Shown here: piece by piece, positions 22,721 to 33,747 of the stretch
Layout of the letters: each line of letters begins with the position of its first letter
Position numbering within the stretch: the stretch's first letter is position 1
NCBI GenBank assembly: GCA_910592005.1
Contig: CAJVPP010000056.1
Location: 1 to 55,174 of the forward strand
Direction: 5' to 3'
DNA: 55,174 nt
DNA from: Funneliformis mosseae
Taxonomy: Eukaryota; Glomeromycota; Glomeromycetes; Glomerales; Glomeraceae
The notes under the pieces: model-generated
Database searches by the model: none
Told to the model about the DNA's origin: nothing
The model's input: only the letters and a program-made list of their open reading frames with translations
Made by a program: the position numbers and the translations under genes

Positions 22721-24420
22721 GTTTTTGGAATGAATATAATTAATTTTTAGATAGTAGAAATAATATATATTATTTTTCACTGTTGATAAAAGAGAATATT
22801 AATGAAGATATATACTATAAAATTTTTTTTTTGTTTTTTTAATAATTGAGCTCTAGTAATGAATCACTACTGATGACCTAACTAACCAAAGAGATCTTTC
22901 AAGTTAGTTCAGAGATTATTAATCCATTTAAAATAACTACTAACTTCTGGTAAAGTTTTGATATTCTAGTCTAAATGATATGAATACCTCATATTAGTTT
23001 GACTTATTAGCATAATAAAAAAAAAGATAGTACTACCTACAGTAAGTTTTCCTTTTAACTTATTTATATTGTGTTTAATCTGCTCTGAAGTAAGAGGCTT
23101 CTCTTTATTCTATAAGTCAAAAGATTATTATTAAATATATTTATATCATCTACCTTTTCTTAAAACATACTGTTTTTATAACTCCAACGTCCTGCAAATT
23201 ACTAATACAATCAAAAGCAATATTGAACTAATGCAGATATACAAATAAGTTAAATAACCGCTAATGTATCAAATGAAAATATAAATAATGCGCAGTCGTC
23301 AAAAAATAATACAAAAAAAATCACCCAATACGGTCTAGTTACACAAATAAAACTATGTGATATAATATTAATCACATTAAAATAAGCATGAACTTCAACA
23401 TAAATAACCCTTCACACCGTCGAGAAAAATCCTATTAGTAGACTAATAGGGTTTTTATATCAACATACTTATTTCCTCAAAAGTGTCACTATCTGTGTAC
23501 TCATTATTTGATATAATATGATCATAATATTTCACCTATAAAATAGCGTACCTGTGATATAATTTGAATAAGTTTTCCAGAATGTTCAAAATCTATATTA
23601 TGCGAATTTTTTATCAAATTAACCGCTTTTTCTACAACGTCTCTTAGTCTGTCTTTACTAATCTAAGAATTTTCTTCTAATTTTTAGTAAATAATAGAGT
23701 CTGCCATTAAATATTCAGTCTTTATGTTGGTCAAATATTCTACAATTTTTACATATAAATATTCTGAAAACATAATGATGAAGATAGTCAAAATATAATG
23801 TTAGAAATCTGCTAAGTGAAATAAAAATAATGTAAATTTCAATACCTTTTCACCATACTGCCTTTTTAAATATATTTGTAATTTTTCTATTTACGTCTTC
23901 TCTGAATCCAAGTTTATGTTAGGGTCGAAATAGGAGAATATGCGAAGCAGTTTACGCTAAAAGTTTATGTTCGAAGATAAGAGCATATAGAATATGCATT
24001 AAAGATCTTGATATTTAGAAAGGCATTAGGATGATGCATATACCTCTTTTTTATTTCACTTGCTCGATCGCCTAGCAATAAAGGCCTAATATTATTATAC
24101 AAATACACTCTGATCGAAATCTAGTAGAAATAGACTTTAGCATCAGAGAAAATAAACTTATAAATGCTATTCCGATAGATAGGAAAAAATTCAAAATATT
24201 TTGAAAATCACTTTATGTGTAAAAATTAATTTGTTGCACAAGCAATTATACAGATCTACAGCTAATTTGGGTAGTGTATCACCTATTACATCATATATAT
24301 TTTAATGAGAATCGAAAATATGCTAATTTATGTCACACATGCCTTCATGCATTGACCTTGAAGCACTTTGCATAGCTGAACAGTATATTATTTTATTAAT
24401 ACAATATTCGGGATCTGAGT
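22721..24420. other. AT-rich decayed spacer
   Basis: There are short readable scraps on both strands but none reach a recognisable domain. The hairpin at 23425-23456 is the only sharply defined structure. Nothing resembling an RNA gene or a promoter was found. Confidence 0.4.
23425..23456. other. Strong hairpin followed by T-run
   Basis: AAAAATCCTATTAGT and ACTAATAGGGTTTTT form a 15-bp stem with one mismatch and an almost absent loop, on the flank of a poly-T. It looks like a factor-independent terminator, but in fungal nuclear DNA it is more likely a short palindromic repeat or a mobile-element end. Confidence 0.45.
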
Positions 24421-25110
24421 CAAGATCTGATCTAAAAAATTCAGCGTACAAACTCAATATTATCATTCAAATTTGAGAAATTTACGGTAAAATTCTTTCC
24501 TAAAATATCATATTTTTTTAACAACTGTAAATTACATATATATTGTACTTTTGTCAATTTACCACTATATCTCTTACAATTCAAAATTTTGATAAAGTAT
24601 TCAAAGTTATATTTTTTATTAATATGATAATATTCAGGATTTCATAGCCATTTTAACATGTTAATCCAATATGTATCTTTAACAAGTGTATAGCCTTACT
24701 GATATAATAATTTTCTAACAAATATGTGTGATACTATATCTAATTGTATTCATAATTAAGTTTTCTTCTCAAATATCCATCTATTTTTTGCTGAAAAACA
24801 ATATTCCTCGTATCAAATTTGTCTTGAAGGATTATATCCTTTATTTTTCATACCTAAATATTTCTTATCGTCAGGAGTACCATTATTTCTCACCATCTCT
24901 CAAACTCGTTTTGCCAAAGATTTGGGTCTTTTCTTGTAATTCCTATAAGCTTGCTGAATAAGTGTTGCATAGAAATTTTCAAAACCATAATTATAGTAAT
25001 ATTTAGAAATCAAGAATCCCCAAGATCGCTTCATTAATTTTTCTGAATAATACTTTATTATAAATTAGAAGATCTAATCTGAAATAGGCAAATCAGGTTT
25101 TTTATCCTGC
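24400..25110 (-). pseudogene. Unnamed repeat-family gene with IQ-like helix
   Basis: From 25110 down to about 24400 the minus strand keeps a single frame for about 230 codons with some ten stops. The preserved text includes FYATLIQQAYRNYKKRP, an IQ-like amphipathic basic helix that could bind calmodulin, followed by AKRV-stop-EMVRNNGTPDDKK. In the first 120 codons the two stops are both TGA at likely Trp sites. I recognise the type as a multiplied Rhizophagus sequence but know no function. Confidence 0.4.
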
Positions 25111-25299
25111 AATGGTAATACATTTTACAATTATATTAGGCAATTATGCATGCAAATTATATAGCGTAAAAAACAGAATATAGTTGAGATATTATTTAGT
25201 TAAAAGTAATAATCTACATTGCTCAGAATTGGTTAGTCAAAACAGTTAAACAATCATGATTTTTACTCCATCTCTCAATCTTATTGTAGTACCTTTTGT

Positions 25300-25757
25300 C
25301 AATTAAGATGTTTTATGGATATTAATAAGTTATTTTATTTTGCATAAAGAGATAAGATAAATAGCATGTTTGGAGTCGACGAGTGTGATTCAAAAGCTTG
25401 TTGCTTAATCCTTGCACATCCAAAATTACTTAAAAGATCAGAATATTCTTAGTCCCAATGTCCCTATATCATGTCCTTAGCTTCAATCAATTCAATGAAT
25501 CTATGTCATCCATAGTGATATGATTTGATTGGCTTTATTTCATTAACTTGAAATAGTTTTCAGCAATGAAAGCAGATTGCCATATTGTTTTTATGAATTT
25601 TAGGACGATAATAAGAATGATATGATTTGTCAAATTTGCTTTCACCAACTCCTGCAAATAAGCAGAAACTATAGTATATGCTATTTTTATTTTGTGATAA
25701 TAAATATTGGAGAGTATTTTTAACTTGTAATCTCACTGCACTGGAGACTCTCACTTT
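25300..25757 (-). pseudogene. Unnamed repeat-family fragment with C-x2-C pair
   Basis: An open stretch (25560-25754) ends in a CFHC motif and a stop. The same frame then continues FQVNEIKPIKSYHYGWHRF and IELIEAKDMI, with stops at Trp/Gln-like codons, down to about 25300. It is a decayed, unassigned sequence also familiar as a multiplied Rhizophagus repeat. The stretch between 25758 and 26299 holds no gene I can support. Confidence 0.3.
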
Positions 25758-26299
25758 CTCATTATCAATAATCTGTCATAGATTTTTTATTAGCAAGAAA
25801 TTTTTTGAAATCTATACTACTATAGTAGCAATTTTTAGCTATTCTTAAGTAACATATACTATAGAATATCATCATTCAAATTTATACAGATTTATTGATT
25901 AGCAATTAGTAAATCCTTTATTTGATGATGCTCTTATTCAGGATGAAATATTGATATAATTCAGCTAAATTAGATCCAATCATTATAGACGGCTAAATTA
26001 TCTTTGGCTAAAATTTATATCACATATGATCTTTCTAGTTCCCTGCCAGTTTCTTAATAGTTCTAGAAATGTTCTAGATGCTAGCGAATTTCTATAAATC
26101 ATGAGATGGTCAGCCAATCAGATTTCACTTCCTTTGATCTTATTGATATGATAGCTAAACCACTATTATTATTTGATTAATCATTGATCAATTAATTTGC
26201 TTCACAATGATCTAACATATTACTTAATATTGTTTTTATAAAACGAATCCTTAAAGAATCTTTTTACTATGTAAAAAGAAATCAACTATAGAGTTCTCT

Positions 26300-26740
26300 G
26301 AAGTTCAACTTCGCATTCTCATTGATGAATGAAAAAATAGAAATGCGGAGTATTATGCCATTACAAATAAAAAGAAGTATCTCTTTTGAAGCAAAATTTT
26401 AGAAAAAATAAACGATCAAAAAAATACTAATTACTTCACTGATGAAGCCTGCCATAAAAATTTTTAAGTCTTACGAAAGCTTTTTACATAAGTAGCAATT
26501 TCTTGGGTTCTATAAGGCATCTTGATAGCAAAATATACTTATTATTAATTTATTAGATAGCAAAAAAGTATAAAAAAGGTACCAGAACTAAAAGGAGTCT
26601 AGTTAGCAAAGAAATTTATAAAGAGTTCTCAACGATATTCTAGTTAAAACTAAGTATGTTTCTGTAGAAAATAAGCTGATGATTATCTCTGCGAAGTGTC
26701 TTAATGGCAAATTAACACAATTCTATCTATCATTATTCAC
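26300..26740 (+). pseudogene. Second trihelix/SANT-like gene remnant
   Basis: The frame beginning EVQLRILIDE continues NRNAEYYAITNKKKYLF, then SKILEKIND and YFTDEACHKNF. This is the trihelix pattern seen at 97-603. TGA codons replace expected Trp after LIDE and after YLF, and TAA replaces a likely Gln. A later stretch (KKYKKGTRTKRS, IYKEFSTIF) matches the second half of the domain. Intron remnants probably lie between. It is not functional as read. Confidence 0.5.
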
Positions 26741-27005
26741 TAAAACTTTCATTTGAGCAAGTGTGTAATGAAAATGTTAGGTTATGTAATGTGAATTCTT
26801 CTGAAGCATCATCCTCTTCAATCTTACTTAAATGATCCAAAGAAAAATCAAGTTCTGAGTAACAACTACCTGAAAAGGCTATCAAGGACCCTCCTAAATC
26901 ACTATCACTCACAATATCAAATCTGTCAACTATCAAAATACCTAATACTTCTAGACTTGTAATCCTAACAATTTCTTTTTTTTCACAAAATGCTAATGTA
27001 ATCAA
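26733..27005 (-). CDS. Small acidic hypothetical ORF, 90 residues
   Basis: An uninterrupted minus-strand frame of 90 residues is rich in Ser, Asp, Glu and Leu (DIVSDSDLGGSLIAFSG, SKIEEDDASEEF). No family is recognised. It overlaps only the very end of the trihelix remnant. It may be the tail of a larger broken gene or chance. The following 27010-27442 has no supported feature. Confidence 0.25.
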   Translation of the reverse strand: MITLAFCEKKEIVRITSLEVLGILIVDRFDIVSDSDLGGSLIAFSGSCYSELDFSLDHLSKIEEDDASEEFTLHNLTFSLHTCSNESFSE

Positions 27006-27442
27006 TATTACTATTAATTATAATAATGTATCAGAAGATGATTAGAGTTTTTTTCATTAATTGTTGAAGAAATAGAAAGGAATTTCAAAAAAAAAATCCA
27101 CTCTGATATTGATACAAGCCAAAGCTGATATTGAAGAATTGTATGACTGCTTGAGCAGAAATTTAAATATCACTTTTTTGAAAAAGAAATAATTTTATTT
27201 TGTTGCTTATGTTTAAGAAACAGTTTTTAAAATAAAGTGAGATCTACACATATGTTTAAAAATTCAAAGTAAAATTTTTATTTGTTATTATGTAATATGG
27301 CTGATCTGTTAAGCAAAAAAAAAGTAAATAAAAGATAATAGATCGAAAGACCAGAGGAATGTAATGATTGAAATAAATGATACTATCAAAGAGGAAGGAA
27401 GTTCTCAGATCTTAAGATATAAATGAGAGTTTTAACATCAAG

Positions 27443-27991
27443 TTATTTCGCAATATTACCTTTCCTGATACTTTCTCTAATGTTACCGCTACTATTGTTA
27501 CTACTGCTACTATTGCTAAAACTAACTACTTTCTTATTTCCCTCCTTTTCAACCCATTTGATGATTTTACCCATAGAAGTTTTTCTTGGTAATTTTTGAT
27601 AACGATAAAAACTAGCTAATGTGCTAGTACTAAATCCAATTTTGATTGATAAAATATTGTACAATTGTGTTAGTAAACGAACTTCTATTTTCTTCCTATT
27701 ATTAAAAAGAGCTGTAAATTCAACCCAATATGTTTCATATTCATCTGTATATTCAGAATATTGCCTCATAGAAATGTGACTTGTGGAAGAAAATCGATTT
27801 GATCTTGCTAGAAAAAATAAAGCGCAGTGAAGCGCAGATAAGTATATATGTATGATGTGATAATATTCAGTAGCGCATGACCTACTTTGAGATACTGCAT
27901 TATTTCTCCATTCAGCTTCTGTATGCATTCTTTGAAGTTCATTGCTTAATGTTAAGATTGTTCTTTCAAGATAGTTATCTCCTGATCGCAT
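27443..27991 (-). CDS. Intact 182-residue HTH-like protein of a Rhizophagus family
   Basis: This is the longest uninterrupted single-exon ORF in the repeat-rich flanks, with a clean ATG and stop. The N-terminal half is helical with two Cys and an aromatic run (ATEYYHIIHIYLSALHCALFF). The middle carries LYNILSIKIGFSTSTLASFY followed by a KIIKWVEKEGN helix, a pattern like a lambda-repressor/HTH-type unit with a recognition helix and a terminal Trp helix. The C-terminus is Ser/Asn-rich and basic. The lack of stops contrasts with every neighbour, so it may be young or under selection. The exact role is unknown, and DNA binding is only an inference. Confidence 0.5.
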   Translation of the reverse strand: MRSGDNYLERTILTLSNELQRMHTEAEWRNNAVSQSRSCATEYYHIIHIYLSALHCALFFLARSNRFSSTSHISMRQYSEYTDEYETYWVEFTALFNNRKKIEVRLLTQLYNILSIKIGFSTSTLASFYRYQKLPRKTSMGKIIKWVEKEGNKKVVSFSNSSSSNNSSGNIRESIRKGNIAK

Positions 27992-29100
27992 TAGATATTT
28001 GCAAAAAAAGATGATAGTGATGGTAATGATTATATAAATGTTTACGTTTTCAGAAAAATACTCTAGATTATTTTTATAGTTAGAATACCATGGCTCAACA
28101 TCTCAAAAAAACAATTGTAATACTGAAGGTTGCGATCAAAAAAATATCTGTAATTAAGAATATTTTATTAGACTGATTTTTGTTTTATTTCTTTTATGTG
28201 AAATTGATTTTTTTACTTGTGAAAGGAAAAGAAATATTAGGCGCTTCTCTAGAATTAATCCTTTTATATACTTTATAATTTTCTGACAAAATTAAATGCC
28301 CATATATACTAGTATAGAGAATCTGCGTCAAAATATGAATCTGAAATAATTGTGAAATATTATCGTAGCTTTACTCCTGAAAAAAGAAAATTATTAAGAT
28401 CCCATTCAGCGCTTATACCTAAAGACAAAAAAAGTTAGTATATTCCCATATTCTTATATCCCCATAATATGTTTTAAACAATAAATAATAATATTTTTTG
28501 TAAATGCTTGACCGAGAGGTCTTACGCAAAAGAAAAGTTCTTTTATTATTGAAATATTCGTTGGACCTCTCTGGGATCATAAAATGTACAGTATATGAAT
28601 ATGCTACAATATATAAAGCTCCTATTTATCTATTCCTATTCACTTATTTTATTCGTATCTAAAGAATAGATACTCGTAAGCTGAAAGAAAAACTATAATA
28701 TATACTCGACAAGACGTTGTTCACTTCAATAAACTGCTTATAGTGTATAGACTAAAAGTAAATAAGAAAACATTTTTTTTTCTTACTTCGAGTATATAAG
28801 AAGGTGAAAGTTCTATTCACTTGTAATGCAGTTCAATTCAAAGTAGTTTCATAATGAATGTTCTCTCTAATAAGAATCGAATTGTGAAGAAAAAAATAAG
28901 CAGAGTATTTATATAAATATTATATAGATCTGCATAATTATTTTTGCAAAAAATTTAGCCATTCTAAGAATAAAACTATCAGGAGTAATAGCATAAATTA
29001 ATTTGCAAAGATATAATATATTTGACTGTTAAAACTATATTAAAAATATAGAAAAAGGTATGACAAAATTATTTTGAGAAGGTTTCGACAGGCATTTATA
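27992..29100. other. Spacer with promoter-like TATA boxes and a short inverted repeat
   Basis: CGAGAGGTC (28512) and GACCTCTC (28563) form a loose inverted repeat of the type seen at pogo-like element ends. TATATAAAG near 28612 and GTATATAAGAAGG near 28791 look like TATA boxes on the plus strand, upstream of the Tigger transposase remnant. No other gene is visible. Confidence 0.35.
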
Positions 29101-29101
29101 G
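29031..29101 (+). repeat. Dispersed repeat shared with the second Tigger copy
   Basis: AAAACTATATTAAAAATATAG and then GGTATGACAAAATTATTTTG, GAAGGTTTC and CAGGCAT occur here and again, almost unchanged, at 45885-45955 on the same strand. At 45.9 kb the repeat lies inside the other Tigger remnant, with a related partial copy at about 45812-45850. It is non-coding. Confidence 0.7.
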
Positions 29102-29109
29102 TACAAAGT

Positions 29110-31010
29110 GAAAAATGAAGTACTATATTAGAAATTGAAGGTTCTAAATAAATTTACAGACAAAAAGGAGTCAAATTTCCAGAACTTGACAGAGCTATGA
29201 ATTTGTGAATAGAAAATGTAATAGCAGGCAGTGTAATTCTAACAGATGCATTAATAAAAGAAAAGGTAAGATTTTTTGCCAATGCATTTTTATATAAGAA
29301 ATGAGTTAGTATTTTCTAACGGTTGATTAGATAGCTTTAAAAAATGTAATAATATCTGCTAATATCAGATATATGGAGAATCTAAAGTATGCTAATAGCA
29401 TCTCTATTGGAAGAAAAAATTAAACCTTGTCAGCTTTTGAGCTGATATACTCTTGATAGAATTTACAATATTAATAAAATAGGTCTTTATTATAGAATGT
29501 CTCTAAATCAAACACTTTTGACTAAACCAGTTCGTAACAAAAAGAAGGACAAAATGTGAATTATAGTTCTTCTTGGTATAAACGCAATAGAAACTAATAA
29601 ACTTAAACTATGGGTAATTAGTAATGCAAAATGTTTAAGACTTCTTTTGAAAATTAATCTAGAACAGTTTCTAGTTTATTATCGTAAAAATTCAAAGATA
29701 TAGATGAACTTAACAATTTTTGAAGAAGTTCTTCATAAATTGAATAGCTATTTTAGAGCAAAAAATAAAAAAATCTTGCTTTTGGTTGATAATGCATCAT
29801 CACATTTTAATCCACATTATTTACTAACTAAGCAAAATGTAGATAATGATGAAAAGACTGAATCGATATCTGATAAGTTTTAAAATTTAAATTCTTTTTA
29901 TCTTTTCATTTATTATATAAATTTTAATATAACTTACTATTAGAATTTATTATCGGAGATTTAATTGAAAAATTATAATTTATTAATTGTCATATACATA
30001 TTTTTTGTTACATAATTTTTTTGTTACATATTTTTTTTATTATATATTTTTTTTGTTACATTTTTTTTGTTACATATTTTTTTATTGTTATAAATAAAAA
30101 TTATTTATTATTATATAATAAATATGATAATTAGCAAATATTTAAATGAAAATAATTTACCTAAATTTTTTTATATAGAAAATCAAGCTTTAAAAGGCCA
30201 TGATAATTGTGGATCTAGAGGTCATGGTAGAGGTCGTGATAGAGATTATAGTAGTGGTTGTAGTGAAAGTTATTATAATAAAGATCATAATGGTAAACCA
30301 AGTAATCGTGAATTTAAAAATTGCGAACTTAGTATTTTTCAGCTTTAATTAACTCATATTGAAGTGGCTTTTTTACCCTTAATACTATAAATCACTTTCA
30401 GCCACTCGATGCTGGAATAATTGCAAGCTTTAAAAGTTATTATAAGAGAAATTTTTGCCATCATATGTTAAATCTCTTTGAAGATAACAAAGATATTAAC
30501 AAAGAAAAAATCAACATTAAAGAAGTAATTAATTATTTAGTAAATGTATAGGGATAAGTAACTAAAGAAACTATAAATAACTGTTGAAAAAAGATCAAAA
30601 TCTTACCTTTCTTAACTGATGAGAATATTGATAATACGACACAAATTCAATAAAATTCTACAGATTGTGAAGCAGTAAATATTGATCAAATCATTGAAGA
30701 AATTGAAAAATTTAGTGACGATTCTTATAATATTTTATTAAAAAATACATTAACTAATTTCTTTTATGAATTAGAAGATATTTTAACTGAAGATATTCTA
30801 GACAATAATGTTATTATACAATTGGTTCAAGAGGAAATGCATAATGAAGATAACACTAATGACGATTCTAAAGAAGAACCATTACTAGTATCTTCAGATG
30901 AAGCTTTAAAATCCTTATAAACTTGGATTACATTTTTTGATTAGCAATAATTAGATGAATTTAATATTGAAGATGATTAAATTTTTAAAAAATACTTAAA
31001 GATAGTAAAA
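29110..31010 (+). pseudogene. Tigger/pogo transposase (DDE_1 family), decayed
   Basis: The sequence resembles the Tigger catalytic region. KFPELDRAMNL-stop-IENV is the end of the CENP-B-like DNA-binding part. YNINKIGLYYRMSLNQTL covers the first catalytic block, where the usual MDETG Asp reads Asn. It goes on through KLKLWVISNAKCLR to ILLLVDNASSHF, with the second Asp kept. A low-complexity interruption follows (29880-30120, TTGTTACAT runs), then an Arg/Gly-rich open stretch at 30124-30348. After that the C-terminal part resumes at HIEVAFLP and runs to about 31010. Stops sit at Trp or Gln codons throughout. The enzyme would mobilise TA-targeting elements, but this copy is inactive. The N-terminal HTH is not clear. 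Confidence 0.7.
30124..30348 (+). other. Arg/Gly-rich open segment inside the Tigger linker
   Basis: The 74-residue open stretch contains GSRGHGRGRDRDYSSG, an RG-rich low-complexity segment, and ends just before HIEVAFLP of the transposase. It most likely belongs to the linker of that gene, not a separate gene. It is unusually free of stops compared with the rest. Confidence 0.4.
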
Positions 31011-31340
31011 TGACTTAAACTTTAATCTTGAAATTAAGTTTCAATTACTAATTTTTTTAGTAGTTATGAATTCAATAATTGATTTATAAATTTTAATAAA
31101 TATAATAATAAAATCAATTATAACTGAAATAAATCATATAAAAAATAAAATTAAAGTTGTGTTTCTAATTTTCTAATGGAATTTTACAGTGATTTACAGT
31201 ATATTTTATTTGTGAAACTAATTTAACCTTTAAATAATCACCACATATTTTTTTTAATATATTTGTAACTATGTAGAGGTAAACTTTTTACAATTATACC
31301 TTTATATAGACTAATTTTTATAGAACTAATCATGTGACTA

Positions 31341-31356
31341 TATACAGGTCTGACTG
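31341..31356. repeat. Right terminal repeat of the first Tigger element
   Basis: TATACAGGTCTGACTG followed by TA matches, in reverse complement, the CAGTCAAACCTCTATATA left end of the second Tigger at 44546. The matching left end of this element was not found with certainty. Confidence 0.55.
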
Positions 31357-32496
31357 TATATTATTATTATTAGAATTTGTGTAATATAATTCTATATTAT
31401 TATTTGTATGATATATACTTATTTAGAAAATAATGAAAGCATTTGAAGGATTTGTTGAATATTATTAGTAATGTTCTTAATTTTTAAATAGAATTCGCAA
31501 ATTGATTTTTAATACTAGTTACTTTTTTTAAAGAAGAAATGCCTTTTAAAAGAATCAGTAGAGGTTGATTAAGCGAAAAATATTAATAAAATCATTAAAA
31601 TCTATTTTACTGTTGTATATTCCTTTAATATAAACTATATTATTATGTTTTTTAAATTAGTTAAGTGATAGTTGATATTTTATTGATTTTTTTTAAAGAA
31701 TAATAATTTCATTTTTGTGATGATAACTTCATTAGCAAAAACAATCAGTTTATTATCAATATTATCTAACTATTTTAAAAACTGATGTAGTATCAGTTGA
31801 ATTTGGTTGTTATTTTGGAGTATTAGAAATGCATCAGCATATGAACCTTTTGAGATCTGATTCAATCATATATTTGAGGTATAATTATTAATTGATTGTT
31901 AAATTTATAGAAAAACCTATAAGAGGCAGATTAAAATGATTGTATAATTATTAATATGAATTTGAAGATTTTTAAAAAGAATAATTTTTAGCTTTGTGAT
32001 TAAAATTATCATATCTATAATAATATAATATAGTAGGATTAACCAAAGTAATATATTCAATTTAAATTTGTGTTAAGATTTAAGTGTAACATTATAACCA
32101 TCTTGATTATTAAAGTTAATGCAAGCATAAGAACAATTTTGATATTAAAAATCTTGTGAAATAAAATATGATTTTATATTGATATCAAGAAAGATTAAGA
32201 AATTTTGTTGAGTTATATTAAAGGGTAGTCCAGTTAATTTTAATTCAAATTATTGTCATAAAATTAATTACATAGTATTAAGATCAGTAGATTTAATATG
32301 TATTGTAAAATTTAATAATAATAGAGATCATACGTCATTGTAAAAAGATTTAATTACATCAAATAATTCGTATACTATAAAGATTATCTGCTAAAAAACC
32401 CTGATGATCATTAAAAATCTTACAATTATATCACATTATTGAAAAAATTTTGTATAACATTTGATTTGACAAATAAAAAATTATTATTGATCCTGA
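31357..32496. other. AT-rich stretch without supportable features
   Basis: The sequence is over 75 percent A+T by eye with many short stops on both strands. No terminal repeats, RNA genes or coding text were recognised. Confidence 0.5.
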
Positions 32497-33008
32497 TGCA
32501 TTTTTTTTTTAGCATCTATTCTTTGTTTCTTGGCAGATATATCAGTAATTACAAATATAGGGTTGTGTTGTGTCTCCTAAACTTTTATTACAGCATATAT
32601 TAATTATTCAATAGAGTAAAAATAAACAAAGAACTTTCTTAATTTAGAGTTATAAAAAGCTTCTTAGTGACCTGAAAAGTTAACAAATAATCTGTTAATG
32701 AAATTACGTTTATCAGCTATAGATTTTCCTGTAATATTTGCAATATTATCAGATGTGAAAAATGTGTTAAATAGGTAATTATATTGAAAGTATTTCTTTT
32801 GCGTTAGAATCACATGATTGGTCAGATTTATTACATTATTTTTCACTTGATTAATTCAAGAAACTTGCTTATTTTTGCTTTTGTCAATAATAGAAATAGA
32901 TAAAGATGATTTGTTAATATTCAACACTTTTGTTACATAAATAGAATCATTTATGCTAGAGTCTTGCAGTGCAAAAAAAGCAGTTTTCTTAGCTGTGTCT
33001 ATTTTCAT
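32497..33008 (-). pseudogene. Expanded-family gene fragment with long open N-terminal part
   Basis: The ATG at 33008 (MKIDTAKKTAFFALQDSS) opens about 170 codons in one frame to 32497 with only four stops, one TGA and one TAG at Trp-like and two TAA at Gln-like positions. Preserved text includes NITGKSIADKRNFINRLFVN and AFYNSKLRKFFVYFYSIE. I recognise it as a multiplied Rhizophagus family, with strands that could be RRM-like, but I cannot prove the fold. The frame fades downstream. The 570 bases between this gene and the SF3B2 promoter hold AT-rich DNA with no other gene. Confidence 0.45.
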
Positions 33009-33615
33009 TTTGTATATCTAAGTTTTCTATAATGAAGCTTGGTATAGAAGTATTAGAAACAGTTTAAAACTTCTGTATTTGTTAGAATAGTATCAAGTTT
33101 AGGTGTTTTAACCTTTTGTCTTTTGTTATTTTAGTAGTATTTTCATTGGTTTTGTTTTTTCATTATCATTAGAAGATGAAGCAATAGGTTTTTTGTTGTT
33201 TTCTAAAATGTTTGAGATAGCTTTGTTATAAGGTTTTGGATTTTTTTCCATAAGTACTTTGTTTTCTTATTGTTAGTGACATTTTGATGAGAAGTTTGAT
33301 GGAAAGAATTATATATATTTTTGTAATTATTAGATAATAAATTATTTTTAAAAATTAAAAAATTAACATATATTGATAAATATTAATTTTAAATGTTTAA
33401 AAATACTACCATTAGATATAACATAATATGATAAATCAAAATTTCAAAATATTCTAAAATGTTTAGAAACAATTTTATAAGGGATAATTTGATATTGAAT
33501 ACGATTATTTAATAATGCACATACTATTTTTGTGCATATATGATGTCATAAAATGTGTTACACACTGAGTTTAAAGTCCTCCGCTATGCTTCGGACAATT
33601 ACTAGTTTCTATCGG

Positions 33616-33626
33616 AACCAATCAGC
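33616..33626 (+). promoter_or_regulatory. CCAAT box upstream of SF3B2
   Basis: The sequence AACCAATCAGC, about 130 bases before the start codon, is a strong match to the CCAAT motif bound by the HAP/NF-Y complex. It sits in the short less-AT-rich stretch that marks the start of the gene island. Confidence 0.5.
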
Positions 33627-33747
33627 GAAAGCAACGCCATTTTCTCCGCCAAACTACTATATATGTAAAATCTAATCACAAAGATCGGCGAGCAATAAGT
33701 TAATACCTTCTCATTTACATCAAGTACATTTCTTGTTCGTTGTTAAA

